Below, one piece after another: positions 18,255-27,104 of a stretch of DNA of 64,000 nt. The notes beneath the pieces were generated by a model, which saw nothing but the letters and a program-made list of their open reading frames with translations, was not told the origin of the DNA and did no database searches. The translations under genes were made by a program, and so were the position numbers. How positions within the stretch are numbered: position 1 is the first letter of the stretch; each line of letters starts with the position of its first letter. The DNA is from Cryobacterium levicorallinum (GTDB taxonomy: Bacteria; Actinomycetota; Actinomycetes; Actinomycetales; Microbacteriaceae): contig NZ_SOFE01000036.1 of NCBI RefSeq assembly GCF_004402405.1, positions 1 to 64,000 on the forward strand, written 5' to 3'.

Positions 18255-18758
18255 CTACAGCGTCGTGGTCCAATCGAGGTTGATTTTCTGTTTGATGTAG
18301 ATGTTCTCGCCGAGTCCGGGCACGGAGGGATTCATGGTGAGCAATAGCTGCACCGGGATATTGAATCGCTGGGCAATATCGAAGAATGCGTCACCTTCGA
18401 TGACCGTGTAGGTGAGCAGCGCGCCGGCACCATCGGACATCGTGGTGCCGCGCGCGCCGGGTGTGCTGCCGAGGTCGACGGCCGGCCCCTGGGGCAGCGG
18501 CACGGGTTCCGCGTTCGGCACGAGATCGGGTACTTCCGGGTTGGGAATCAATGCCGCTTCCTCCGTGGGTGTCGGAGTGGGCGTGGGCGTCGGGGTGGGC
18601 GTCGGCGAAGGCGTCGGTGCGACGCTCGGCGTGATGGTCACCGTCACCGCGGGTGCTGGTTCACCGGCGCAGCCGACCAGCGCAACGAGCAGGAGGGCAG
18701 CGACGGCGATGCCCGGGGGGCGACGTGCGAAAACGGTGCGAATGGTGGAACCCTTCAA
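18255..18758 (-). CDS. LysM-domain lipoprotein
   Basis: This protein of about 167 residues has a lipoprotein signal with lipobox LVGC (Cys about residue 30), a Pro/Thr repeat spacer (PTPTPTPT), and a single C-terminal LysM domain (TYTVIEGDAFFDIAQRFNIP...LLTMNP). LysM binds peptidoglycan, so the protein probably bridges membrane and wall. The only in-frame start before the signal is TTG 18758; no convincing ribosome binding site precedes it, so the start is uncertain. Confidence 0.8.
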   Translation of the reverse strand: MKGSTIRTVFARRPPGIAVAALLLVALVGCAGEPAPAVTVTITPSVAPTPSPTPTPTPTPTPTPTEEAALIPNPEVPDLVPNAEPVPLPQGPAVDLGSTPGARGTTMSDGAGALLTYTVIEGDAFFDIAQRFNIPVQLLLTMNPSVPGLGENIYIKQKINLDWTTTL

Positions 18759-18904
18759 AGAAAGACGGTGCGGCCCGGCCGAGCCACGCGTTCAGCCAGC
18801 TTAGGGGGAGACCGGTCCGGTCGGACAGGCAGTACTACCCCCATGTGGGGATCAGATCAGCACTCGATCACGTTGACCGCGAGGCCATCCTCGCTGGTTT
18901 CCTT

Positions 18905-20100
18905 TTACTTCGTCATCATGTCGAGTCCGGTTTGGCGCATGGTTTCGATCACGGTGTCGAGGGAGACCAGGTGTGTCCCATCGCCGTGGAGCGCCAGCCG
19001 GGCCGCCGATACGGCCGTGGACGAGGCGATGGCGTTGCGTTCGATGCAAGGTACCTGTACCAGGCCGCCGACCGGGTATCAGGTCAGTCCAAGGTGATGC
19101 TCCATCGCGATCTCGGCCGTATTTTCGACCTGGCGCGGTGTGCCGCCGAGCACGGCACAGAGCGCACCGGACGCCATGGCACACGCAGCTCCGACCTCGA
19201 CCTGGCAGCCGCCCCGTTGGTCGGCGCGGTGACACGCGGCCGCCGGCCGCATTCTCTTCGTTGACCGCGAGCGCGAAGGCGTGCAGCCACTTGGTCGAGG
19301 TGTCCTGGTCGTGTGCGGGCAGGCGGTCATATTCCTCTAAGCGCATACGTACCGCTGCGGCCCGACGCTTGACCTTGAGTCCGCCCGGCAGCGTGCCCTC
19401 GGCGACCAGGCCGGCTTCGACACAGACGTGCATGGCGTCCCAGATGGCGTCGAGTCCGGCATCGAATGCGGCGCTGCCATGGATGGCTCCTTCGTTGCGG
19501 CGCGCGACCTCGCAGATGCTGAGCTCGTGCGCGTCGCACAGCGCGAGCAATTCGGCACTGGACTCGAAGGGGAGCGGCTGCTGAGGAGCGGCCACGCGAA
19601 TCTGGTCGCCGTCGTGCCGAATAAAACCCCCCCCCGATGAAATAGTACGTCTCCTCGAACAGCGCCGTCGAGTCGTCGGTGCCAAACGGATCGGCTCCAA
19701 ACGCGGACAGGGTCAGCGCGTTCGGATGCCCGGGGAGCCGGGTATGCGGTTCGAAGTGCACATCACTCTGGAGGATCGGGATCGTGTGCCCGCCGAGCAG
19801 CGTGATGGTCGCGCCGGTGTCGAGGCCGGACCAGGCCGCGCGCACGTCACTCGGATCGCAGGTTTCGGGTCGAAGCCCCCGGAGGCCGGCCAGGACGGCG
19901 TCGGGAGTGCCGTGGCCGAGTCCGGTGGAACCGAGCGAGCCAAAGAGAGAACAGCGGATGCGGGTGACCTCGGCCAAGCGGCCGGTCGCGACCAGGTGTT
20001 CGGCGAACACGCGCGCAGCACGCAGCGGTCCCACCGTGTGGGAACTGGATGGACCCATGCCGATGGAGAAGAGGTCGAGAGCCGAGACGGACGCTGTCAC
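18905..20100 (-). pseudogene. sdaA: Decayed L-serine dehydratase (iron-sulfur type)
   Basis: The frame from GTG 20100 reads a normal N-terminus (SALDLFSIGMGPSSSHTVGPLRA). A run of nine C's at 19627-19635 (IGGGF motif) has one base too many, shifting the frame. Near 19234 a base is missing in the GRVVTAPTNG motif. About 48 codons between APTNGA and GCQ-EVG are deleted. The cluster cysteine in LTCDPVGG is TGA. The remainder ([14 protein letters not shown] to DMMTK) is readable to TAA 18905. Four independent lesions make this a pseudogene and not a sequencing artefact. Confidence 0.93.
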
Positions 20101-20188
20101 ACTCCCAAGATAAGTCTTTCGGCCGGGAAAGCCCCTTCGGGTCGCAGGCCGGATGCCAGCCACCGAAACGTGTGCGGCTTAAATACTC

Positions 20189-20218
20189 GAGCCACCCTTG
20201 CGGCAACAAGGGAGGCTC
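20189..20218 (-). terminator. Terminator hairpin after the WxL locus
   Basis: GAGCCACCCTTG (20189-20200) pairs with CAAGGGAGGCTC (20207-20218) with one A-A mismatch and a 6-base loop. On the minus strand it follows the last WxL gene by about 26 bases and runs into TATTT. Confidence 0.6.
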
Positions 20219-20244
20219 AAGAGTTCGGTGGGGCGTACTGAGCG

Positions 20245-20823
20245 TTACGCGATCGTGAAGGTGATGGTCGCGATGTAAGGGTTGACGGTGACGCCATCAT
20301 CGCCGGCGTAATTGGAGCGGAAGGCGTTGGCCGGAACGGTCAGGTCGAACACCGGGGTCAAGGTGAAGGTGCCCTTGCCCGAGGTAGACGAGACCAGGGC
20401 CTGAGCCGTGCCGGACATTGTGACCGGCGCCGTAGTCGGAGCGGCGTCGGAGCCGGTGCCCGCGGTGACGGATCCGGGGGTGATCACGAGGTTGTTGGCG
20501 GCCAGCTCGCGCTCAACCGTGTCGACGGATCCCGCGGCGCTGGTGAAGGGGGTCACGCTGGCCGAGAGCGTCCAGGGGGCGGCGGTGCCGCGAGCGTTGA
20601 CGACCTTCCACTGCGGGGCCTGGCCGGTCGAGGTCTTGTTGGAGATGCCGTCGAGCATGACACTGGTCATCGAGTCGGGCGCACTGGCCGCGAAGCTCAG
20701 AGTTCCGGCGCTGACGGTGGCGTCAACGGTGTCGGTGTCGGCGGCGTAAGCGGGGGAGAGGGCCAGACCGAGCAGCACGCCGGTGGTAGTGGTGATGACG
20801 ATGCCTTTGATAAGAGCGTGCAT
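20245..20823 (-). CDS. WxL-domain-like surface protein
   Basis: This 192-residue secreted protein has a Sec signal ending AYA-AD (about residue 28). The rest is one WxL-like domain: a proximal APWTLSASVT motif (W-T-L) and a conserved tail NPYIATITFTIA that corresponds to the distal YxxTLTWTL motif of Firmicutes WxL domains with F for W. Such domains bind peptidoglycan and DUF916-type partners non-covalently. AGAGGA precedes ATG 20823; upstream in-frame codons are not part of the protein. It is the last gene of the minus-strand WxL locus, 227 bases after the DUF916 gene. Confidence 0.8.
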   Translation of the reverse strand: MHALIKGIVITTTTGVLLGLALSPAYAADTDTVDATVSAGTLSFAASAPDSMTSVMLDGISNKTSTGQAPQWKVVNARGTAAPWTLSASVTPFTSAAGSVDTVERELAANNLVITPGSVTAGTGSDAAPTTAPVTMSGTAQALVSSTSGKGTFTLTPVFDLTVPANAFRSNYAGDDGVTVNPYIATITFTIA

Positions 20824-21050
20824 GGTGTGTCCTCTGGATGATGCGGGTGCGGGCGCGCCAAAAAACGCGGCCACACGGTGCGGGCTGGCGAAGAAGAAGG
20901 GACAACTGGTCGCAGGGGATGAGCCGAACTTGTCAGTTGTGAGAACAAGCTCCGGTGGCGATAACCAATCTTCACACGGGCAAACCCCGAAATGGGGCTC
21001 GGTGGCGCAGGACTCGATCAGGGTTGGCGCAGGGTTCGCGCAGGGTACGG

Positions 21051-22079
21051 CTACGCGCCCTGTTCGGCCCGGGCGACCTGGGCGATGGCCTGCCGGGCGC
21101 GTCGGATGAACCGCGTGGTGCGCCAGCTGGCGAAGGCCAGGAGCAGCGGGACAAGCACGGCGACGGCGATGATCCACCACGGCAGATAGACGAGGCTGGT
21201 GCTGACCGTTTCGGCGCCGGCATCGCTCTGCAGAGTGGCGCGCGCGGTGCCAGCTTGGATGAGCGGCAGCTCGGTGAGCACGGCTCGCAGCGTTAGCGTC
21301 GCCCCGGGCAGGATGCTTTCGGGGGTGTTGAAGCTGAGCGAGTCGTTCACCCCGATGGCGCTGTCAATCGACAGCTCCGTGACCGGGAAGAGAATCGTGT
21401 TGCCGGTATTCGTGATGGGCAGCGCAAAGGTGATCGAATCACCCGAGCGTTCCCAGCTCAGGTCTCCGTGAGCCAAGGTCGCCGAGGCCGTTCCGTCGAC
21501 GGTGAGGTAGATGCGCACCCCCTGACGCTGGATCACGTCGAGCCGCAGCGCTGCGTCACCGTTGCCCGTGGTTGTTTCGCCCTGCACCGGCGGACTTTGA
21601 ATGATCAGCCCGCCGGCGTAGTCGCCGGGGGTCGTGCCGACCGGAACGGTCAGTCGGAATGGTACGGCGAGATCGGAATTGGCGGGAACGGTGATTTCCT
21701 CAGCGTCGAGGGCGACCCAGGCGCCCACCCCCGCTCTCGTGTCGGCCTGCGCAGCGAGGGCGAAGGCGCCCTGGGGGGTGCTTTGACCGTCGACGGCATA
21801 GTTGAGTAACGTCACCGCAGCATCCGTGTAGTTACTAACGATCGCGGTCGCATCGATGGCCGCGCCGGGTGCGAGAACAATGTGAAAGAAATCCGACTCA
21901 AGCTGAGGACGGATGCCCAGGGTTCCGTCATCGATAGCCTGAGCAGACTGCGGCATGGCCAGGGCCAGACCAACCGGCGCAAGCAGGGCGGCGGCCAGCA
22001 GCACGACCAGGATGGTAAGGGGCCGGGCCGTTCGCTCGGTCCGACGGGTACGGGGGAGACGTCCAAACGTGGGAAGCAT
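21051..22079 (-). CDS. DUF916-type WxL-interacting membrane protein
   Basis: This 342-residue protein has a signal/TM segment (residues 20-45), an extracellular part with two Ig-like halves, and a C-terminal helix (WWIIAVAVLVPLLLAF) ending in a basic cytoplasmic tail. The pattern IRPQ-E-DFFHIVLAPGA...VSNYTD...VPFRLTVPVGTTPGDYAGGLIIQS is typical of the DUF916 peptidoglycan-binding domain that accompanies WxL proteins. It likely docks the neighbouring WxL proteins at the wall. ATG 22079 follows AAAGG by 8 bases. It sits between the ice-binding fusion and another WxL gene. Confidence 0.82.
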   Translation of the reverse strand: MLPTFGRLPRTRRTERTARPLTILVVLLAAALLAPVGLALAMPQSAQAIDDGTLGIRPQLESDFFHIVLAPGAAIDATAIVSNYTDAAVTLLNYAVDGQSTPQGAFALAAQADTRAGVGAWVALDAEEITVPANSDLAVPFRLTVPVGTTPGDYAGGLIIQSPPVQGETTTGNGDAALRLDVIQRQGVRIYLTVDGTASATLAHGDLSWERSGDSITFALPITNTGNTILFPVTELSIDSAIGVNDSLSFNTPESILPGATLTLRAVLTELPLIQAGTARATLQSDAGAETVSTSLVYLPWWIIAVAVLVPLLLAFASWRTTRFIRRARQAIAQVARAEQGA

Positions 22080-22150
22080 GGGGTGAACCTTTGCCGAGGA
22101 AGCGGAGTGCCCCCGCGTGGGGGCCACTGAAATGTGAAGTGGGTCGTACT

Positions 22151-23338
22151 TTAGCTGATGGTGAAGGTGAGGGTCGTGACGTACGGGTTCACCGGGGAGG
22201 CGTTGATCTCGCCGGAAAAGTTGGACCGAAAGGCGTTCGGCGGAACAGCCAGGCTGAAGGACGGGGCCAACAGGTAGGTGCCCGGGTTGGATCCGACGGT
22301 CGAGAGCAGCACCTGCGGCGTACCCGACATGGTGAGGGGCCTGCCCACGATGCGCGCTGGGTTGGAGCCGTTCGGGCCCGCCGTGATCGGCCCGGGATCG
22401 ATCACCAGGCTGTCGATGGGCAGGGTGCGGGCGATCAATTCCGTGCTGCCCGGTGCACTCGTCGCCGCCGTAGCGGTCACCGTGAGCGTCCACGGGGCTC
22501 CGGTACCCCGATCGTCGACGATCAACCACTGCGGGCCGGAGCCGGTGGCATACTGTGTGCTCGTGCCGTTCAAGACGACCGCTGACAGTGCCGCGCCGCC
22601 GGTCGAGGCGGTCAGGGTGCCCAGTCGCAGGGGCGTGAGCGTAAAGATGTTCGAATCGAGAGTGACCGCTGCGGTCACGGCGAGGGCGCGACCGTCGAAC
22701 GTCGTGCCGGTCGTGACGGTGATCGACGCCAGGGCGAGGATCGTGCCGGCGAATGTCGAGTAGGTACCCATGGTCGCGGAGCTACCGACCTGCCAGAACA
22801 CGTTGGCCGCCTGCGCTCCGTTGACCAGACGCACCGAGCTGCCGGACGCCGTCGTGAGGGTCGAGCCGATCTGGAAGATGAAGACGGCGTTGGGATCATT
22901 GCCGGCGTCGAGTGTGACGCTTCCGGTGATGGCGAGGGTGCTGTTCGCGCGGTAGACCCCCGGCGTGAGGGTTGACGCGCCGATTTCGGGGGAGAGAATG
23001 GTCTGCGAGACGCGGCCGACGGCATCCGCATAGGCGCTTTCCAGGTCGGCGTGGGCCGCTCCGGCGTCGGCGCCAACCAAGATGAGGCCCCCCACTTGGC
23101 CCGCCGACATGCCCGTGACGGACGTGCCGGGGCTGACGCCGAGGTCGCCGCTCGTGGTCGTGTGGCCGGTGTTGGTAACCGTCGATGCACCGAGTACCGA
23201 GTAAGTCTGTGCCGCTCCGAGATCGAGCGGTGCCGGCGACGGAGCAGCCTGCGCCGGCAGCGTGGGGCCTCCGATCAGGGCGAGGGCGAGGCCGAGAACG
23301 GCCAGAATGCCGTGCAGTCGTGGCGCGTGCCTGGTCAT
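22151..23338 (-). CDS. Ice-binding protein (DUF3494) fused to a C-terminal WxL-like domain
   Basis: This 395-residue secreted protein has a signal ending AQA-AP (about residue 31). Residues 37-235 form a complete DUF3494 ice-binding beta-helix: YSVLGASTVTNTG, TSGDLGVSPGT, LTPGVY, AVFIFQIGSTLTTASGS, NVFWQVGSSATMGT and GRALAVTAAVTLD. Residues 236-395 are a WxL-like domain with GAPWTLTVTA and the tail NPYVTTLTFTIS. Ice binding is established for the first family; wall attachment through the second is inferred. It starts 3 bases after the previous WxL gene and precedes the DUF916 gene, so it is cotranscribed with its presumed anchor. Confidence 0.9.
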   Translation of the reverse strand: MTRHAPRLHGILAVLGLALALIGGPTLPAQAAPSPAPLDLGAAQTYSVLGASTVTNTGHTTTSGDLGVSPGTSVTGMSAGQVGGLILVGADAGAAHADLESAYADAVGRVSQTILSPEIGASTLTPGVYRANSTLAITGSVTLDAGNDPNAVFIFQIGSTLTTASGSSVRLVNGAQAANVFWQVGSSATMGTYSTFAGTILALASITVTTGTTFDGRALAVTAAVTLDSNIFTLTPLRLGTLTASTGGAALSAVVLNGTSTQYATGSGPQWLIVDDRGTGAPWTLTVTATAATSAPGSTELIARTLPIDSLVIDPGPITAGPNGSNPARIVGRPLTMSGTPQVLLSTVGSNPGTYLLAPSFSLAVPPNAFRSNFSGEINASPVNPYVTTLTFTIS

Positions 23339-23341
23339 GGG

Positions 23342-23953
23342 CTACGCCATTGTGAAGGTGATGGTCGACGCGTACGGGTGCACGCCGTCGACGCCGACGT
23401 TGGAACGAAAGGCAGTGGCGGGAATGGTCAGGTCGAACAATGGAGCCGACAGCACAAAGGAACCCTTGGCTCCCGTTGCGGAGGGTGGCGCCCAGACGAG
23501 CGCCTGGGCGAGGGTGGACATGGTGAGGGCGGACGTCTCGGGGGCGGTGTCAGCACCGCCGGTGGCGACCACGGTGCCGGGTGTGATGACGAGATTCGCA
23601 ACGCTGATCGTGCGCGGAACCAATTCGTCCGCCGAAGTTCCGGGGGCGCTCGTGAAGTCTGAGGCGGATGCCGACAAAGTCCAGCCGGCTCCCGACCCGC
23701 GAGCATCAATGATGGTCCAGGCCAGGGCGGTTCCGGTTGAGCGCTGCTCGCCGCTACGCAGCACGACGGACGACATATTGCTCGGCGCCGACACCGTGGA
23801 TTGGAGCCCACCTGAGGTGATCGTGAACTCCGCGGTATCGGCGGACTCGGCCGAGGCCGGCGGCGTGCCCAGGAATGACGCGCCGACGAGGCAGCCTCCA
23901 ACCAGCAGGCTGGTCAGCGTACCGGTGCCAATCCACGTAGTGCGTGTGTGCAA
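23342..23953 (-). CDS. WxL-domain-like surface protein
   Basis: This 203-residue protein has a signal peptide (cleavage near ASA-ES, residue 35) and one WxL-like domain with GAGWTLSASAS and the tail HPYASTITFTMA. It is closely similar in layout to the protein at 20245-20823 and to the C-terminal half of the ice-binding protein, so the three probably arose by duplication. It is the first gene of the locus, behind an AT-rich leader. No sortase motif is present, so attachment should be non-covalent. Confidence 0.8.
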   Translation of the reverse strand: MHTRTTWIGTGTLTSLLVGGCLVGASFLGTPPASAESADTAEFTITSGGLQSTVSAPSNMSSVVLRSGEQRSTGTALAWTIIDARGSGAGWTLSASASDFTSAPGTSADELVPRTISVANLVITPGTVVATGGADTAPETSALTMSTLAQALVWAPPSATGAKGSFVLSAPLFDLTIPATAFRSNVGVDGVHPYASTITFTMA

Positions 23954-24106
23954 TGGACGTCTCCTGAGCGAGAAAGGGGCGGGAATAGAGTCGTGGTGTG
24001 CCGGTTCAGAGACCCTGAAGGCTCAGCTCGCTGGTCGTGCGAACTGAGGGCCTGTCGTTGCCGCGAAAAACGCTCAGAGAGAAACAAAAAGTCGTATTGA
24101 GTGATG

Positions 24107-24112
24107 ATTATA
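24107..24112 (-). promoter_or_regulatory. Candidate -10 box for the WxL/ice-binding locus
   Basis: On the minus strand TATAAT is found with a weak -35 (GTCAAA) 17 bases upstream, about 155 bases before the first WxL gene, in an unusually AT-rich stretch (24050-24160) for this genome. Confidence 0.4.
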
Positions 24113-24167
24113 ACACCGAACAATACCCATTTGACACATTCTCAGAAATGGTCCAGCTGCGATGCAC

Positions 24168-24195
24168 GAAGGCCGCCTCCGGAGAGACGGCCTTC
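24168..24195 (-). terminator. Hairpin after the desaturase gene
   Basis: GAAGGCCG (24168-24175) pairs perfectly with CGGCCTTC (24188-24195) across a 12-base loop, 21 bases past the desaturase stop. There is no strong T-run. Confidence 0.6.
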
Positions 24196-24215
24196 AGGTA
24201 CTCGGTGCTGTGGAA

Positions 24216-25316
24216 CTAGTGCGTGCGGAACCGTGCGGTCATCGGGCAGTCGAACGGGTCACGAGCGGCCAGGCCGACCTTGTTGAGGTAAGCGATGACG
24301 ATGCCGTAGCTTTCGAAGACGCCGGTCTCGGTGTACTTCACGCCGTGCGACTGGCAGTATTCCTTGGCGATTTCCTGCGCCTTGCGCAGGTGCGGTCGGG
24401 CCATGTTCGGAAACAGGTGGTGCTCAATCTGGTAATTGAGCCCGCCCATATAGGTGTCGATGAAGGTGCCACCGCGAATATTGCGGCTGGTCAGCACCTG
24501 GCGGCGCAGAAAGTCGACCTTGCTTTCGGCCGGAAGCTGCGGCATCCCCTTGTGGTTGGGGGCAAAGGATGCACCCATGTAGACGCCGAACACGGCCATC
24601 TGCACGCCGACGAAGGCGAAGGCCATGCCGAGCGGCAGAAAGAAGAAGATGACGGCGAGGTAGAGCGAGATGCGGGTGACGAGCATCGTGATCTCGATCC
24701 AGCGCTGGTCGACCTTGTGCTTGCCGAAGACCGTCTTGAAGCCCTGAATGTGCAGGTTGATGCCTTCGAACATCAATAGCGGAAAGAAGAAGTAGCCCTG
24801 CTTGCGGGTGACGAGTGCGCCGAGGCGGCTGACCTTCTTGGCGTCTTCCTCGCGGAACACGATGAAGTCGGGCTCGATGTCGGGGTCCTTGCCGATGACG
24901 TTCGGGTTGGCGTGGTGCCGGCTGTGCTTGGTCATCCACCAGGCGTAGCTGATGCCGACGAACAGGTTGGCCAGGATGCGACCGGCTCGGTCGTTGGCTT
25001 TGCCGGAGGTGAACACGGCACGGTGTGAAGCTTCGTGCGCCAAGAAAGCGAACTGGGTGAAGATGAGGCCGAGGGCTGCGGCGATGATCAGCTGATACCA
25101 GGTGTCACCGAGCAGAACGAAACCGGCAATAGCGCCGCCCGTAGCGACGACGAGGATGGAGAACACCATCCAGTAGAAACCGGTGCGACGGCCGAGCAGG
25201 CCCAGATTGCGCACGGTGTGCAGGAGTGCGGAGTATTCGGTTGTGGGGTTCTTGGTGTCTCCACCCGGGCGGGTCCTGATGATGCGGACCGAGGGTGCGG
25301 CTAGTGCTTCCGACAT
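24216..25316 (-). CDS. Acyl-lipid fatty acid desaturase
   Basis: This 366-residue membrane di-iron enzyme introduces double bonds into membrane acyl chains. The three histidine boxes are present: HEASH (94-98), HSRHH (131-135) and QIEHH (296-300). The Q in the third box marks the front-end/linoleoyl-type subgroup; there is no fused cytochrome b5. Hydrophobic segments flank residues 50-90 and 210-250. Desaturases raise membrane fluidity in the cold, which fits the neighbouring ice-binding locus. A candidate -10 box lies about 120 bases upstream, leaving a long leader. Confidence 0.93.
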   Translation of the reverse strand: MSEALAAPSVRIIRTRPGGDTKNPTTEYSALLHTVRNLGLLGRRTGFYWMVFSILVVATGGAIAGFVLLGDTWYQLIIAAALGLIFTQFAFLAHEASHRAVFTSGKANDRAGRILANLFVGISYAWWMTKHSRHHANPNVIGKDPDIEPDFIVFREEDAKKVSRLGALVTRKQGYFFFPLLMFEGINLHIQGFKTVFGKHKVDQRWIEITMLVTRISLYLAVIFFFLPLGMAFAFVGVQMAVFGVYMGASFAPNHKGMPQLPAESKVDFLRRQVLTSRNIRGGTFIDTYMGGLNYQIEHHLFPNMARPHLRKAQEIAKEYCQSHGVKYTETGVFESYGIVIAYLNKVGLAARDPFDCPMTARFRTH

Positions 25317-25437
25317 GAGGCCTTAGTGGATCGGGACTTCTCAGTCGGGACGTGAGCGATTACTCGTCGTGCAGATAGTCGTCAGTCTACGGTCGTCCGA
25401 CCGCGATTCGTGCCTCATTCACACAGCATTCCCAGTC

Positions 25438-25443
25438 ATTATA
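25438..25443 (-). promoter_or_regulatory. Candidate -10 box for the desaturase
   Basis: A perfect TATAAT on the minus strand (in GGCATATAATGACTGG) lies just after the pmt stop and about 120 bases before the desaturase start, in an AT-rich island. The -35 is weak. The implied 5' leader of roughly 110 bases is long. Confidence 0.4.
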
Positions 25444-25471
25444 TGCCAAAAATGGAATGTATTCGACCGTT

Positions 25472-27043
25472 CTATCGCCAACTTGGCATCCATATATGCA
25501 GTTGCCAAAACGAGAATGATGTCTGCATTCCGGTCCATACCGGTAAGAAAAACGCCGTGAGCAGCAGGGCGACGCCGAGTCCGACGATGACCGCCCGAAG
25601 AGCCCCAGGCTGCGGTTGGGGGTCGTATTCCGGTACCTGCGAATGTGCTGAATGCTTGCGTTTGGGCTGCGCCTGGTCGGGAATTTGCTTCAGTACCAGG
25701 CCAATGACGAAGGTGAGTCCGAGCAGCAGGTACGGTTCGAAGGCGATCGTATAAAACTGAAAAACCGTGCGGTTGAGATACATCAACCACGGTAGGTAGC
25801 CGGCGACCATGCCCATCAATATGAAACCGACCCGCCATTCCCGATACCGAGCCAGCCGGTAGACGAGGTAGAACAGCGCTGCCGTCGCCGCCCACCAGAT
25901 GAGGGGGTTACCGACCGATGTGATGGCCTCAGAGCAGCTCTGCAGCTGGCAGCCGGGTTCACCCGAGCTGGAACCGCGGTAGTACATGCTGGTCGGTCGG
26001 GTCATGAACAGCCAGGTCAACGGGTTTGCCTGGTACGGATGCGGTGTCGCGAGCCCCACGTGATAGGTGTACGCAGCCGCCTGGTAGTGCCAGAAGCTCT
26101 GCAGGGTATGCGGAACCCAGGCGAGCGGACCGGTCCAGGCGGCCCCTGCCCCGTCGGCCCCGGTCGAATCGGCCCATTGGCGGTAGTACCCACCGCGCGT
26201 GACAAACCACCCGGTCCAGGAAACCAGGAACGTCATGACGGCAATCGGAACCAGCAGCAGAAACGTGACCGGGGCCTGTTTGAGGATGGCGGCGCTGAGC
26301 CAGAATGACACGCCATTACGGCGCCGGGCCAGCGCATCCACGACGACGAGGTAGATGCCGAACGCGGCGAGAAAATAGACGCCGGACCATTTCACCGAGC
26401 TGGCCAGACCGAAGGCGAGGCCGGCGGCGAGCAGCCAGGGCCGCCACCACAGCGCCGGACCCCAGCCCTGCTCGCGGAGCCCGGCCAGTCGGCTGGCCAG
26501 TCGAGTCGCGTGCCACTCGCGGTCCAGCAAGATTGCCCCGAAACCGAGCAAGGCGAAGAACATCACGAAGTTGTCGAGCAGCGCCACGCGGCTCATGACG
26601 ATGGCGTGACCGTCGATCGCGAGCAGAAAACCGGTGATCAGGGCGAGCAAGCGGGACTGAAACAGCTTCTGCGCCACGAGCATGATGAGCACGACCGCGA
26701 GCACCCCCACCAAGACCGTCGCCAGCCGCCAGCCCCACGGGTTGCCGGGGCCGAGCAAATTCATGCCGAGCCCGATGAGCCATTTTCCGAGCGGTGGATG
26801 CACGACAAAGGACGGGTCGGTTGTGAATATGTCGGTGTGGCCCGCCTCGAACTGAACGTTGGCGTCTGCCGGCCAGGTGGACTCGTAGCCGTTATTGAAC
26901 AGGCTCCAGGCGTCCTTGACATAGAACGTCTCGTCGAAGACGAGCGCGTGCGGCACACCGAGGTTCCACAGCCGTAGCACCGCGGCCAGGAGGACCACTG
27001 CGAGGGGAGCGCCCCAGCGAACCCATCGACTAGTAGCGAGCAC
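25472..27043 (-). CDS. pmt: Protein O-mannosyltransferase (dolichyl/polyprenyl-phosphate-mannose:protein, Pmt family)
   Basis: This protein of about 523 residues is a multi-helix GT-C glycosyltransferase that mannosylates secreted proteins. VFDETFYVKDAW (with the acidic DE of loop 1), the second acidic motif near DPSFVVHPPLGKWLIGLG, and the closing LHIWMPSW are typical of actinobacterial Pmt. Many secreted Thr/Ser/Pro-rich proteins in this window are plausible substrates. I take GTG 27043 as the start because it gives a compact N-terminus before helix 1; in-frame ATGs at 27106 and 27112 would overlap the divergent rsmI start. The start is uncertain. Confidence 0.88.
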   Translation of the reverse strand: MLATSRWVRWGAPLAVVLLAAVLRLWNLGVPHALVFDETFYVKDAWSLFNNGYESTWPADANVQFEAGHTDIFTTDPSFVVHPPLGKWLIGLGMNLLGPGNPWGWRLATVLVGVLAVVLIMLVAQKLFQSRLLALITGFLLAIDGHAIVMSRVALLDNFVMFFALLGFGAILLDREWHATRLASRLAGLREQGWGPALWWRPWLLAAGLAFGLASSVKWSGVYFLAAFGIYLVVVDALARRRNGVSFWLSAAILKQAPVTFLLLVPIAVMTFLVSWTGWFVTRGGYYRQWADSTGADGAGAAWTGPLAWVPHTLQSFWHYQAAAYTYHVGLATPHPYQANPLTWLFMTRPTSMYYRGSSSGEPGCQLQSCSEAITSVGNPLIWWAATAALFYLVYRLARYREWRVGFILMGMVAGYLPWLMYLNRTVFQFYTIAFEPYLLLGLTFVIGLVLKQIPDQAQPKRKHSAHSQVPEYDPQPQPGALRAVIVGLGVALLLTAFFLPVWTGMQTSFSFWQLHIWMPSWR

Positions 27044-27104
27044 GTGACCATCGTACAGAGGGACCGAAGAACGGATGCTCGGCTGGTGCTGCGAGAATTG
27101 CAGC

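Noticed and set aside
18905-19100. TGA at the iron-sulfur cysteine of sdaA read as selenocysteine
   Set aside because: The next residue of the motif is also changed, no SECIS-like hairpin was recognised, and three other lesions upstream break the gene.
19627-19635. Nine-C run in sdaA as a phase-variation switch
   Set aside because: Correcting the run would not restore the gene, because a second frameshift, a deletion and a stop follow.
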